Shown piece after piece: positions 16,642 through 26,220 of a stretch of 64,000 nt of DNA (position 1 is the stretch's first letter; every line of letters begins with the position of its first letter). The notes under the pieces were generated by a model, which did not search any database, had not been told where the DNA came from, and saw only the letters and a list, made by a program, of their open reading frames with translations. The position numbers and the translations under genes are program-made. The DNA is from Rhizobium sp. G21 (GTDB lineage Bacteria; Pseudomonadota; Alphaproteobacteria; Rhizobiales; Rhizobiaceae), in contig NZ_JACFXW010000002.1 in NCBI RefSeq assembly GCF_014158035.1, positions 581,001 to 645,000 of the forward strand. The letters run 5' to 3'.

Positions 16642-17544
16642 ATGAAGAGATTCCTCACCAGCCTGACCGACGGTCGCGGCTTCGACATCGGCCTCGTGGC
16701 GCTGCCGCTCGGCTTCCTGTTCGTGATGTCCGGTCTGCCGCTGATCTACAATGTGCTCATGAGCTTCCAGGAAGTGGACATGTTCTCGCTGGGCACGTTC
16801 ATCCGGCCTTTCGTCGGCTTCAAGAACTACGTCGCGCTGTTTTCGCAGCCGGAGACGTGGCCGATCCTGCGCAACACGGCGGTCTTCGTCGTCGCCTCGA
16901 TCGCAGGCCAGTTTCTGATCGGGTTCGGTCTGGCGCTGTTCTTCTGGAACGATTTTCCGGGATCGAGCTGGCTGCGCGGCCTGTTTCTCGTGTCCTGGGT
17001 CATGCCGGGCCTCGTGGTCGGCGCGATCTGGAACTGGATCCTTTCCGGCGATTTCGGCGTGCTCAACTATTTTCTGCGCGAGGCGGGCGTCATTTCCGGC
17101 AATATCTTCTGGCGGTCCGATCCGCATTATTCGCTTTGGGCGGTGATCCTCGCCAATATCTGGCTCGGCACGTCCTTCAACATGATCCTGCTCTCGGTTG
17201 GACTTTCGGGTATCCCGAAGGATCTTTATGAGGCGGCGGAACTCGATGGGGCGGGCGTCTTCCAGCGTTTCGTCACCATCACCCTGCCGATGATGCGCTC
17301 GACCATCGGCGCGATCATCTCGCTCGGCCTCATCTTCACCCTGCAGCAATTCGATCTCTTTGCCGGCATCACCTCGGGCGGGCCCAACAATTCCTCGAAT
17401 GTGGCGCAATACTGGGCCTGGGATCTCTCGTTCAAGCAATATGATTTCGCCCGCGGCGCGACCGTGTCGGTCATCATGATCGTCTTCGTCATGATCGCTT
17501 CGGTCGTCTATGTCCGCTCGACGCGGCAGGAGGTGCGGGGATGA
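16642..17544 (+). CDS. Sugar ABC importer permease 1
   Basis: MalF-type inner-membrane permease, 300 residues with six hydrophobic segments (first IGLVALPLGFLFVMSGLPLI). The EAA loop is KDLYEAAELDGAGVFQRFVT (about residues 193-212). The C-terminus overlaps the start of the second permease by four bases (17541-17544), showing tight coupling. It forms the pore with that permease and is powered by the ATPase at 18363. Confidence 0.92.
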   Translation: MKRFLTSLTDGRGFDIGLVALPLGFLFVMSGLPLIYNVLMSFQEVDMFSLGTFIRPFVGFKNYVALFSQPETWPILRNTAVFVVASIAGQFLIGFGLALFFWNDFPGSSWLRGLFLVSWVMPGLVVGAIWNWILSGDFGVLNYFLREAGVISGNIFWRSDPHYSLWAVILANIWLGTSFNMILLSVGLSGIPKDLYEAAELDGAGVFQRFVTITLPMMRSTIGAIISLGLIFTLQQFDLFAGITSGGPNNSSNVAQYWAWDLSFKQYDFARGATVSVIMIVFVMIASVVYVRSTRQEVRG

Positions 17545-18366
17545 CCGAAACGTTTCGAAACCGGTTGATGCTCGCCATCGCGCTCGTTCTGGCGGCGATC
17601 TATCTCTTTCCGCTTTACTGGATGTATATCACGGCGCTGAAGACCGGCTCGGCAATGTTCGCCACGCCGCCGAACTTCTGGCCGTCCGATCCGCAATGGG
17701 GCGTCTATGGCGCGGTGTGGCAGGCGAGGGGCGTCGGCCGCTTTCTGTGGAATTCGCTGCTGGTCGCTTTGGGATCAGTGGTGCTGATCACTATCCTCGG
17801 CGCCGGCTGCGCCTATGTTCTGGCGCGATACCGCAATGTCTGGATCGATATCGGCCTGTTCCTGATCCTGATGCTGCAGGTCCTGCCGGCCTCGCTGATG
17901 ATCACGCCCATCTTCGTCGGCTATTCGCAACTCGGCCTGCTCGAATACCCCCGGCTGGCGGTGATCATCGCCATCGCCGCCAAAAGCATGCCCTTTCGTC
18001 GTGCTTGTTCGCGCGACCTTCATGAGTGTGCCGATCGAACTCGAAGAGGCGGCGATGGTCGACGGCAATTCCCGTATCGGCGCCTTCTTTCATATCGTGC
18101 TGCCGCTGGCCCGTAACGGCATCCTCGTCTCGGCCATCCTGATCTTCATGCAGGCCTTCGGCGAATTCGTCTATTCCAAGTCGATCATCCAGGCGATCGA
18201 GTATCAGCCGGCGAGCGTCGGGCTCTATTCCTTCATGGGACCCAACACCAATGAGTGGAACAACATCATGGCCTTCGCCTCGATGTATGTGACGCCGATC
18301 CTCGCCCTTTTCGTTCTTCTGCAGCGCCGCATCGTGTCCGGCCTCACGTCAGGAGCCCTCAAATGA
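17541..18366 (+). CDS. Sugar ABC importer permease 2, interrupted by a 1-base frameshift
   Basis: MalG-type permease. The first frame gives MTETFRNRLMLAIALVLAAI through EYPRLAVIIAIAAKSMPF. The protein then continues in the next frame as VVLVRATFMSVPIELEEAAM with the EAA loop EEAAMVDGNSRIGAFFHIVL, ending RRIVSGLTSGALK. The switch is at CCCTTTC, 17991-17997; here one extra base, not a missing one, explains it. The corrected protein is about 274 residues, standard for the family. Its stop overlaps the ATG of the ATPase (ATGA), so the reading frame past the indel is under selection, which favours sequencing error. Confidence 0.87.
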
Positions 18367-19430
18367 TTCCGCAAATCGAGTTGACAGGCGTCAACAAGCA
18401 TTACGGCGCCTATCATGCGTTGAAGAATATCGATCTTACGATCAAGAAGGGAAGTTTTGTCGCGCTCGTCGGTCCTTCCGGGTGTGGCAAGTCCACGCTG
18501 CTGCGGTCGCTCGCCGGTCTGGAAAAGATCAGCCAAGGCCGGATGACGATCGCCGGCCAGGATATGCGCGACGCGCCGCCGCGCAAACGGGACATCGCGA
18601 TGGTCTTCCAGTCCTATGCGCTCTATCCGCATATGACGGTGGAGGAGAATCTCATGTATCCCCTTCGCATGCGCGGAACCGACAAAGCCGCCGCCAAGGC
18701 CAAGGCCGCGGAGGTGGCTGCGATCACCGGCCTTTCCGGTCTTCTCGATCGCTATCCGCGCCAGCTTTCGGGCGGCCAGCGCCAGCGCGTCGCCATGGGG
18801 CGCGCCGTCATTCGCAACCCCAAGGCTTTCCTGTTCGACGAACCCTTGTCCAATCTCGATGCGGCGCTGCGCGTCTCCATGCGCAAGGAAATCCGGGCGC
18901 TGCACGACCGGCTGGGCGCGACCTCCGTCTATGTCACCCACGATCAGATCGAGGCGATGACCATGGCGGATCATGTCGTGGTGATGAAAGACGGGGTGAT
19001 CGAGCAGCAGGGCGCGCCGCTCGAACTCTATGATCGCCCCGCCAATCGCTTCGTCGCCGGCTTCATCGGTTCGCCAGCGATGAATTTTGTGACCGCGACC
19101 AGCGCCGGCGGCAACCGCGTGGTTCTCGATCTGCCGGGCGCGCCTGAACTCGCCGTTGCGCAGCCCATCGAGCCGGGCCGCAAGCTGCTCGCTGGCCTTC
19201 GCCCGGAGCATCTGAAGGTGGCGCATGGCGAGGAAGCCGGCTTCACCCTGCCGGTGTCGCTGATCGAATCCACGGGGTCGCTCACCTATATCGTGCTCGG
19301 TTCAGGTCAGAGTGAAATCACCGTGGTAGAGCAGGGCAGGGAGCGTGTGCGGCCGGGCGACAGCCTGCGGCTGACGATCGAGCCGGGACTGGTGCATCTG
19401 TTTGACCCGGAGACGGGGCGGCGGGTGTGA
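18363..19430 (+). CDS. Sugar ABC importer ATP-binding protein
   Basis: MalK/UgpC-type ATPase of 355 residues. Start ATG 18363 overlaps the permease stop; the longer frame to 18255 is inside the permease. Motifs: Walker A GPSGCGKSTLLRSLAG, Q-loop MVFQSYALYPHMTVEEN, signature LSGGQRQRVAMGRA, Walker B AFLFDEPLSNLDA, H-loop VYVTHDQIEAMTMAD, then a complete C-terminal OB-type regulatory domain (LLAGLRPEHLKVAHGEEAGF). It energises uptake by the binding protein and permeases upstream and closes the LacI-controlled operon. Confidence 0.94.
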   Translation: MIPQIELTGVNKHYGAYHALKNIDLTIKKGSFVALVGPSGCGKSTLLRSLAGLEKISQGRMTIAGQDMRDAPPRKRDIAMVFQSYALYPHMTVEENLMYPLRMRGTDKAAAKAKAAEVAAITGLSGLLDRYPRQLSGGQRQRVAMGRAVIRNPKAFLFDEPLSNLDAALRVSMRKEIRALHDRLGATSVYVTHDQIEAMTMADHVVVMKDGVIEQQGAPLELYDRPANRFVAGFIGSPAMNFVTATSAGGNRVVLDLPGAPELAVAQPIEPGRKLLAGLRPEHLKVAHGEEAGFTLPVSLIESTGSLTYIVLGSGQSEITVVEQGRERVRPGDSLRLTIEPGLVHLFDPETGRRV

Positions 19431-19432
19431 GG

Positions 19433-19648
19433 TCAGGCGTGAACGCCAGCGTCGACACTGTCTATGTAGGCTAAGACATCCTGCGCCCGGCCCTCACGAA
19501 CAAGGTTGCGAGCGGTCGATTCTCCATGGCCTGGCAGCGGCGTGCTGTTCAACCAGCCCCAGGCTTCGGCCTCATTGCCGAACCGTGCGATGACGCGGTT
19601 GATGATGTCGCGCTCTTTCAGGACAAATGGCATCGTTTCTTTTGTCAT
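19433..19648 (-). CDS. DUF2384 (MbcA/ParS/Xre toxin-binding) domain protein, apparently orphan
   Basis: A 71-residue protein whose C-terminal half, FGNEAEAWGWLNSTPLPGHG then ESTARNLVREGRAQDVLAYI, matches the C-terminal toxin-binding domain of the MbcA/ParS/Xre antitoxin family (PF09722). The family pattern is a helix with an alternating Trp-Leu pair, P-L-x-G and ending in a short repeat of helix. Normal antitoxins of this type are 110-170 residues with an N-terminal DNA-binding part, which is missing or very short here. The usual partner, a RES-domain toxin that consumes NAD+, is not adjacent; the neighbours are an ABC ATPase end and an ABC-F gene. It could be an orphan antitoxin, a remnant, or an adaptor. 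Start 19648 is provisional; ATG 19633 is also possible. Confidence 0.6.
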   Translation of the reverse strand: MTKETMPFVLKERDIINRVIARFGNEAEAWGWLNSTPLPGHGESTARNLVREGRAQDVLAYIDSVDAGVHA

Positions 19649-19774
19649 GTCCGCGTCGCCTCGTTGCTGTTTTTACCACCATACCATCAGGGACAGGCGG
19701 GTGGTCAGAAAACCTGCGACAGATGGATTTTCGCATGCCATAAGGGCGCCCGCGTCAACCAGTCCAGATAAGCC

Positions 19775-21396
19775 ATGATCCGCCTCGAAAACATCTCCAA
19801 GCAGCTCAGCCACCGCATCCTGTTCATCGAGGCCTCCGCCGCCCTCAACAAGGGCGAGAAGATCGGCCTCGTCGGCCCCAACGGGGCGGGAAAATCGACG
19901 CTGTTTCGGATGATCACCAGCCAGGAACTGCCCGATGAAGGCCAAGTTTCGGTCGATAAGGGCGTGACGATCGGCTATTTCGACCAGAATGTCGGCGAAA
20001 TGGCGGGCCGCAGCGCCGTGGCGGAAGTCATGGAAGGGGCAGGGCCGGTCAGCGCAGTGGCGGCCGAGCTGCGCGACCTCGAAACCCAGATGTCCGATCC
20101 CGACCAGATGGACCGGATGGACGAGATCATCGAGCGATATGGCGAGGTGCAGGCGCGCTTCGAGGAGCTCGACGGCTATGCGCTGGATGGCCGCGCCCGC
20201 GAGGTGCTGGCCGGTCTCTCCTTCACGCAGGAGATGATGGATGGCGATGTCGCCAAGCTGTCGGGCGGCTGGAAGATGCGCGTGGCGCTGGCCCGCATCC
20301 TCTTGATGCGTCCGGACGTGATGCTGCTCGACGAACCGTCGAACCATCTCGACATCGAAAGCCTGATCTGGCTCGAAAACTTCCTGCGCGGCTATGACGG
20401 CGCGCTTTTGATGACCTCGCACGACCGCGAATTCATGAACCGCATCGTCACCAAGATCATCGAGATCGATGGCGGCACGCTGACCACCTATTCCGGCGAC
20501 TACGGCTTCTATGAGGGCCAGCGGGCGCAGAACGAGAAGCAGCAGCAGGCGCAATTCGAGCGCCAGCAGGCCATGCTCGCCAAGGAAATCAAGTTCATCG
20601 AGCGCTTCAAGGCGCGCGCCAGCCATGCGGCGCAGGTGCAGAGCCGCGTCAAGAAGCTCGAAAAGATCGACCGCGTGGAGCCGCCGAAGCGCCGCCAGTC
20701 GGTGGCGTTCGAATTCCGGCCCGCGCCGCGCTCAGGCGAAGACGTCATCAACATCAAGGGCGTGCACAAGAAATACGGCTCCCGGTCCATCTATGAAGGG
20801 TTGGATTTCAGCGTCCGCCGTCGCGAGCGCTGGTGCATCATGGGCATCAATGGCGCCGGCAAATCTACGCTTCTGAAGTTGGTCACCGGCACGACCGAAC
20901 CGGACGAGGGCACGGTGGCGATCGGCGCCAGCGTCAAGCTCGGCTATTTCGCCCAGCACGCGATGGATCTGCTCGACGGCGACGCCACCATTCTCGAATG
21001 GCTGGAATCCTCCTTCCCGCAGGCAGGTCAGGCGCCGCTCCGGGCGCTGGCGGGTTGTTTCGGCTTCTCGGGCGACGACATCGACAAGCGCTGCCGCGTG
21101 CTCTCTGGCGGCGAAAAGGCGCGGCTGGTCATGGCCAAGATGCTGTTCGATCCGCCCAATCTGCTGGTGCTCGACGAACCGACCAACCATCTCGATCTCG
21201 ACACCAAGGAAATGCTGATCAGGGCGCTCGCCGATTACGAGGGCACCATGCTGTTCGTCAGCCACGATCGTCACTTCCTCGGCGCTCTGTCCAACCGCGT
21301 GCTGGAGCTGACCCCGACGGGGTTCATCGCTATGATGGCGGCTATACCGAATATGTCGCGCGCACCGGACAGGAAGCGCCCGGCATTCGCGGCTGA
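19775..21396 (+). CDS. ABC-F family ATPase, frameshifted near the C-terminus
   Basis: Soluble twin-ATPase protein of the ABC-F family (Uup/EttA-like), acting on ribosomes rather than membranes; no transmembrane segments. First cassette: GPNGAGKSTLFRMITSQELP, signature LSGGWKMRVALARIL, MLLDEPSNHLDIESLIWLEN. A basic coiled linker follows (EKQQQAQFERQQAMLAKEIK). Second cassette: GINGAGKSTLLKLVTG, LSGGEKARLVMAKML, LLVLDEPTNHLDLDTKEM, FVSHDRHFLGALSNRVLELT. The natural end, DGVHRYDGGYTEYVARTG then QEAPGIRG, lies in another frame with stop at 21396. The apparent 103-base extension of the open frame is an artefact of a missing base at 21312-21322. Confidence 0.9.
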
Positions 21397-21627
21397 GACT
21401 CGTTTTCGGCGAGCCAGGCCTGTGAAAATCGTTCCGGTTTGGGAAGGCGACGTCGTTCGACGCCTCCCATTCTGGACCATTCACATCTCATTTTACTAAA
21501 GCATGGCACTATTTGCCGGTTCCAAGGCACCGGCTGACTGATTGAATGGTGTCCAAAACCCAACCATTGCAGGGACTTAACGAGACCTTCATGATCGCTT
21601 TCAAGAAATTGTCGGCGGGCGTCGCCG

Positions 21628-22100
21628 ATGCTCGAGGCAAGCGAGGAAGATTTCGGAATGCAAGTGATCAGCGTGGTGGAGCAGAATGCTCATGGGAATA
21701 GATGCGCCAATGACGGCGGCGAGGTTCTTCGTCCGTTGACGGCCAGGGAGCGCGACGCCGTTCGCCGCGCCGGGCTGTTGATCGAGCAGAATTTGTCGAA
21801 CCCGCTCAGCTTGGGGCAGTTGTCGGACATGGTCGGGCTCAGCCAGCGTCGGCTGTCGCAGGGGTTTAGGGAGCAGTTCGGCAGCACGATTTTCGGTTAT
21901 CTTCGCGAGAGCAGGTTGAGAACGGCACGTCGGCTGCTGGGGAAACGGAAATGCCTCTCAAGCAGATCGCTTTCCTGATCGGCTATGGTCACGCCAACAA
22001 TCTCATCGCCGCCTATCGCGAACGCTTCGGCGTCTCGCCGCGTCGCCATGCGCGGATTTCGGCCCTCGCATCGATGGAGTCCGTGCGGCTGAGCGCTTGA
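21628..22100 (+). CDS. AraC-family regulator DNA-binding domain, short and frameshifted
   Basis: Two frames combine to give about 157 residues ending in a full AraC helix-turn-helix pair: first GLLIEQNLSNPLSLGQLSDM then VGLSQRRLSQGFREQFGSTI, and after the break EMPLKQIAFLIGYGHANNLI then AAYRERFGVSPRRHARIS. One missing G in GGGG at 21939-21942 explains the break; the true stop is 22100. Family members normally carry about 150 more N-terminal residues for effector binding. I cannot find these upstream, so it is either a natural short (DNA-binding-only) regulator or a truncated gene. A stand-alone DNA-binding domain is seen in MarA/SoxS-type proteins. No target is evident. Confidence 0.6.
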
Positions 22101-22124
22101 GCCGGCGCCAGGCGCGATCAGGAG

Positions 22125-23135
22125 TCAACTGCCGATCTTGGCGACCCATTGCGACCACATGGCTTGCGGGGTCGCTGCGATGGCCCGCTCCGTGTCCGAC
22201 GCCGAGAGGTGGCGAACTTCCCGCGGGGTCATGCCGAACAATCGGCGAAAGGCGCGGGTGAAGTTTTCCGGATTGGCGTAACCATGGCTCTCGGCGATCG
22301 AGGCGATGGCGACATGGCGCTGGTCGGACGCCCGCAGCGCATCCCAGGCGCGGCGCAAGCGCCGCTCATGCACATAGGATTGGAAGCCGCCGAACCGCTC
22401 GAAAAGCCGATACAGCGAACGGCGCGACAGGCCGAAGCTGGCTGCGACCGTTTCGGCGGAGAGATCTGCATCGAGCAGATTGGCTTCGATGTGACGCCTG
22501 ATGCTGGCGGTCAGCATCAGGTTCACCGCTTCGGCCTTTTCCTCCGAAAGTTCGGAGTTGATCGCCACAGCGGTGAGATCGACCAGCGGCTTCAGCGCGG
22601 CTTCCGCGTCTTCCGCGCGCAAGCGGTCGAGATTGCGGGTATAGCTGAGCATCGATTCCCGCAGCAGCGTCACCAGCGGCCGATCTCCCGGGATCACCAG
22701 CTCATGACAATTATCGGGCATTTTCAAAGAGGGTGCGAGCATGCGGCGCGGCAGCGCGAAGCTGATCTGCTCATGATCGGTCGTGGCGGTCGCCAGGGCC
22801 TGGGCCATGTCGATGAGATAAAGATCGCCCGGTTTGGCCGTCTGACCGCTGACGCGACCTTCGCTCTGTCCTTGCAAGTAGAACTGTAGCACATAGCCGT
22901 CCATCGCATCCTTGGCGATCTTCTTGCGGGAGCGATCGAACCGCTGACCGGCGCCGCGGATATGTCCGATGCCGACCTCGCCGACCAGCCAGGCGTCCAC
23001 CGAGGCGAAAAATCCGTCCTCGATGCTCTTATGCGGGCGGGAATCGAAAATCACGCTGATCTGGTCGTGCCAGAGGTCCCAGGCGGGTCCTGGCGGCAGC
23101 TTGCGGGTGTCGAAGGAAGATCGCGGTATGCTCAT
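22125..23135 (-). CDS. AraC-family transcriptional regulator
   Basis: 336 residues. The N-terminal two thirds is the AraC-binding-like domain (PF14525 type; PRSSFDTRKLPPGPAWDLWH at the start). The C-terminal 100 residues hold the tandem helix-turn-helix: LLDADLSAETVAASFGLSRR, SLYRLFERFGGFQSYVHERR, ASIAESHGYANPENFTRAFR and the closing MTPREVRHLS. Start ATG 23135; a TTG one codon earlier is possible. It converges on the short AraC gene and diverges from the hydroxypyruvate isomerase gene, so control of that gene is plausible but unproven. Confidence 0.88.
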   Translation of the reverse strand: MSIPRSSFDTRKLPPGPAWDLWHDQISVIFDSRPHKSIEDGFFASVDAWLVGEVGIGHIRGAGQRFDRSRKKIAKDAMDGYVLQFYLQGQSEGRVSGQTAKPGDLYLIDMAQALATATTDHEQISFALPRRMLAPSLKMPDNCHELVIPGDRPLVTLLRESMLSYTRNLDRLRAEDAEAALKPLVDLTAVAINSELSEEKAEAVNLMLTASIRRHIEANLLDADLSAETVAASFGLSRRSLYRLFERFGGFQSYVHERRLRRAWDALRASDQRHVAIASIAESHGYANPENFTRAFRRLFGMTPREVRHLSASDTERAIAATPQAMWSQWVAKIGS

Positions 23136-23441
23136 CAAGGGGTCCGTGCGCCAATCCAGTCCGGCATTCTGCTCGAAATAGCTGCGGTTGTCAGTCGACG
23201 ACGACGATTATGGTTTCTTGCGCTATACGGTTTGTCCGGGTGATTTATTCAACGCATCAGAGATTGCGGCTTTATCGGGCTTTACGCAACCGGCGTCGAA
23301 CATGCCTCGGCTTTTACGCATATTCCTGAGTTCCATAATTTAGATTACCACGTTATCCGCTGTGGAGGTGCCATTCACCAATGTGCCGCCTGTTGCCTGA
23401 TCCCTCGAACCGCTTCATTCTGCTTCATATCAGGAGTCTCC
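23136..23441. other. Divergent intergenic region (araC / hydroxypyruvate isomerase)
   Basis: 306 bases without a supportable gene. It must hold the promoters of the AraC-type gene and the hyi gene. I see AT-rich stretches around 23225-23270 and 23325-23350, and the ribosome site AGGAG six bases before the hyi ATG. I do not see a confident -35/-10 pair or repeat. Confidence 0.4.
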
Positions 23442-24212
23442 ATGCCGCGTTTCGCCGCCAACCTCACCATGCTGTTTACGGAAATGCCGTTCGAGTCTCG
23501 GCTCAAGGCGGCGGCCGAGGCCGGTTTCGATGCGGTGGAATTCCTGTTTCCCTATGATCACGCTCCCGCCCAGATCGCCGAATGGGTCGAGGACGCCGGC
23601 TTGCCAGTGGCGCTCATCAATATGCCGCCGGGCGACTGGAGCGCTGGCGATCGTGGTCTGGCTGTCGATCCGCGTCGCCAGGACGAATTCGACGCGTCGC
23701 TGAGCCTCGCTGTGACCTATGCCGGCGCGCTCGGGGTCAGGAAGTTGCATTGCATGGCGGGCGTCGCAGAACGCGGTAATTCCGTTGCGGCCGGCGTCTA
23801 TCGCGACAATCTGTCGAAGGCGGCCGACACAGCCGGCGCAATCGGCGCCGAAATCCTGATCGAGCCGCTCAATCCGCGCGATATGCCCGGATATTTTCTC
23901 GGTGATTTCAACGATGCCGCAGAGTTGGTCGATCGGATCGGCCATCCCTGTCTCAGGCTGCAATTCGATATCTATCACCGCCAGATCCTGCATGGCGACG
24001 TGTTGACCGGCCTGAGGTCGCTGTTTCCTCTGATCGGCCATATCCAGACAGCGGCGGTTCCGCATCGCGGAGAACCGGGCAGCGGCGAACTCGACGACGC
24101 CAGAATTTTCCGCGAACTCGACGCGCTGGGTTATGAGGGATATGTGGGGTGCGAATACCGGCCGATGGCGGGAACGACCGCCGGTCTTAAATGGTTGGAC
24201 CGCTATCGCTGA
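23442..24212 (+). CDS. hyi: Hydroxypyruvate isomerase family protein
   Basis: TIM-barrel protein of 256 residues of the Hyi family, which interconverts hydroxypyruvate and tartronate semialdehyde (EC 5.3.1.22) in glyoxylate and glycerate metabolism. Seen: MPRFAANLTMLFTEMPFESR at the start, AALINMPPGDW-like segment PVALINMPPGDWSAGDRGLA, IEPLNPRDMPGYFL (metal Glu), FDIYHRQILHGD (Asp/His), and GCEYRPMAGT (final Glu). Close paralogues act as 2-oxo-tetronate isomerase (OtnI) or as 3-oxo-isoapionate decarboxylase (OiaC) in the D-apionate pathway, which matters because an apiose locus lies 7 kb away. I keep the family name; the specific substrate is undecided. Confidence 0.8.
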   Translation: MPRFAANLTMLFTEMPFESRLKAAAEAGFDAVEFLFPYDHAPAQIAEWVEDAGLPVALINMPPGDWSAGDRGLAVDPRRQDEFDASLSLAVTYAGALGVRKLHCMAGVAERGNSVAAGVYRDNLSKAADTAGAIGAEILIEPLNPRDMPGYFLGDFNDAAELVDRIGHPCLRLQFDIYHRQILHGDVLTGLRSLFPLIGHIQTAAVPHRGEPGSGELDDARIFRELDALGYEGYVGCEYRPMAGTTAGLKWLDRYR

Positions 24213-24302
24213 TTCCTATCCATCACATCGGTGAATCGGTCGAGGCGGATCGATTCACCGAAGTCGTTAGACGTGCGCCGGCGCGGCTGGAAGAATCGCG
24301 CC

Positions 24303-24541
24303 ATGACAGGTTCATTCTCGACCCCCTTGCGCCTTCACCGCATCGATCCGACCCGCAACATGGCGCGTTTCTATCTCCTCAGCCTGCAGCACACCCTGTT
24401 CGGCGAAGTCTCGCTCATCCGTCAATGGGGCCGCATCGGCGGCGAAGGGCAGAAAAAGTCGAGACCTTCGCCTCGGAAGACGACGCTGCGCGCGCCTGGG
24501 CGCGATTGGAGCGGATCAAGCGGCGGCGCGGCTATGCCTGA
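24303..24541 (+). CDS. WGR-domain protein, interrupted by a 1-base frameshift
   Basis: Small protein of about 80 residues made of one WGR domain, a fold named for its Trp-Gly-Arg and found in PARP-like and bacterial nucleic-acid-related proteins. Visible: RIDPTRNMARFYLLSLQHTL then FGEVSLIRQWGRIGGEGQ with the WGR motif, then in the next frame KVETFASEDDAARAWARLER then IKRRRGYA. A run of five A at 24453-24457 needs one more A to join them. Small stand-alone WGR proteins are common in rhizobia and have no assigned role. Confidence 0.75.
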
Positions 24542-24545
24542 GGGG

Positions 24546-26146
24546 TCAGGCGGACCGGATCATCCGGGCGCATTTGTCGCCGATCATCATCGACGGCGCA
24601 TTGGTGTTGCCGCCGATCAGCGTCGGCATGATCGAGGCGTCGGCGACGCGGAGGTTGGAAAGCCCCTCACCTTCAACGTCTCCGGATCGACCACCGCCAT
24701 GTCGTCGACGCCCATCTTCACCGTGCCGACGGGGTGATAGACCGTAAGCGCCTCGGTGCGGAGATAGGCGCGAATTTCATCGTCCGTCCGGACATCCCGC
24801 CCCGGGAGAAATTCTGTGCCCTCGAGTTCGGCCAGCGCCGGCTGGGCGAAGATCGAGCGGGCCAGTTTGATGCCTTCGACCAGCGTGTCCAGATCTTCCG
24901 ACCGGGTGAAGAAGCGATGGTCGATCAGCGCGTTGCGGCGCGTTCCATCTTCCGTGAGCCTGAGTTCGCCGATGCTATTCGGCCGGAGAACACAGGTATG
25001 CACGGCAAAGCCGTGGCCATATTCGACCAGCCTGCCGCGATGGCTGCGATAGCCCGGCACGAAATGAAACTGGATATCGGGAAGGCCCGTCGAGAGCCGC
25101 GTCTTGGCGAAGCCGCCGGCTTCGACATAGTTTGTGGTCAGCATGCCCCTGCGGCGCAGGAGGTAATTCAGCGGGCTCGCGAGGATCGCCGGCAGATTGC
25201 CGAATGACAGGCCGAGCGTCTCGAGGCTTTTGGAGCGCATGGTGATCATGCCGTCTATATGATCGCGCAAGTTTTTGCCGACGCCGGGAATATTCAGCTT
25301 CACCGCGACGCCTGCGGCGGCGAGCTCAGGCGCGGGGCCGAGGCCCGAAGCAAGAAGAATGCGCGGACTGCCGATGGCGCCTGCGGACAGGATGATTTCA
25401 CCGCGCGCAACAATCTTGTGCGCAATTCCATCGCGCACGACATTTACGGCTGTTGCCCTGTCTCCGACGATATCGAGATCGACGACTTCGGTGTCCGGCA
25501 AAACATGGAGGTTCGCCCTGCCCGCGACCGGTCTTATGAATGCCGTGTGCGACGAAAAGCGGCTGCCTTTATCCTGCGTCACATTGTAGATGCCGACGCC
25601 ATATTGGCTCGCGGCGTTGAAATCACTGTTTTCCGGCAGGCCCGCCTGCTTGCCGGCCTCTACGAACGCGCGCGCTACAACATTGGGGTCACGCGGCCTG
25701 TCGACCAGAAGTTCTCCTTCGAAGCCGTGATAAGTCGGGTCCTGGTCGATCAGGTTTCGTTCGAAACTCCTGAACACCGGCAGCACGTCGTCATAACCCC
25801 ATCCCTTGCAGCCCAGCGCGGCCCATTCGTCGTAATCCTCGCGGGCGCCGCGGATATAGATCATCGAATTGATCGTGGAGGAGCCGCCGAGCGCCTTGCC
25901 GCGATTGACCGGAATGCGCCGGCCGTTCATCTCTGCTTGCGGAACGCCGACATAGCCGTAATCGAAGCGCGGATTGCCGTAGAGCGAGAGGATGCCGGCC
26001 GGCACTTTCACCCTGAGACTGTCATCCGAGCCGCCGCCTTCGATCAGGCAGACGGTTTTCGTCGCATCCACGCTCAACCGATTGGCGAGCACGCAACCTG
26101 CGGAGCCTGCGCCGACGATCACATAATCGAATTCGAGCTTATCCAT
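24546..26146 (-). CDS. GMC-family FAD oxidoreductase (choline dehydrogenase-like), frameshifted near the end
   Basis: Flavoprotein of about 533 residues. FAD motif FDYVIVGAGSAGCVLANRLS at the start, GKALGGSSTINSMIYIRG (GMC signature 1), and GEIILSAGAIGSPRILLASG (signature 2). The catalytic histidine region is YHPVGTVKMG. The open frame then diverges, while the expected end (LSNLRVADASIMPTLIGGNT, NAPSMMIGDKCARMI) continues in the next frame to a stop at 24546; a CCCC run on the plus strand at 24663-24666 lacks one base. Start ATG 26146 is preferred because GGAG lies seven bases upstream; ATG 26152 is also possible. It oxidises an alcohol; context (an ABC importer of the NitT/TauT type next door) suggests an imported alcohol or amino-alcohol, unidentified. 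Confidence 0.87.
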
Positions 26147-26220
26147 GCGCATGTCTCCGCGCTGTCGCGCCAGAAGCCCGGCGCGAGACTGGTATTGCGT
26201 GGGTGGAAGGGCGACGACGC

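Noticed and set aside
15271..17439. 722-residue open frame on the minus strand, antisense to the sugar binding protein and permease
   Set aside because: Its composition (Arg/His/Asp/Gly-rich) is typical of the antisense frame in GC-rich genes; no domains, and the plus-strand genes are complete members of known families.
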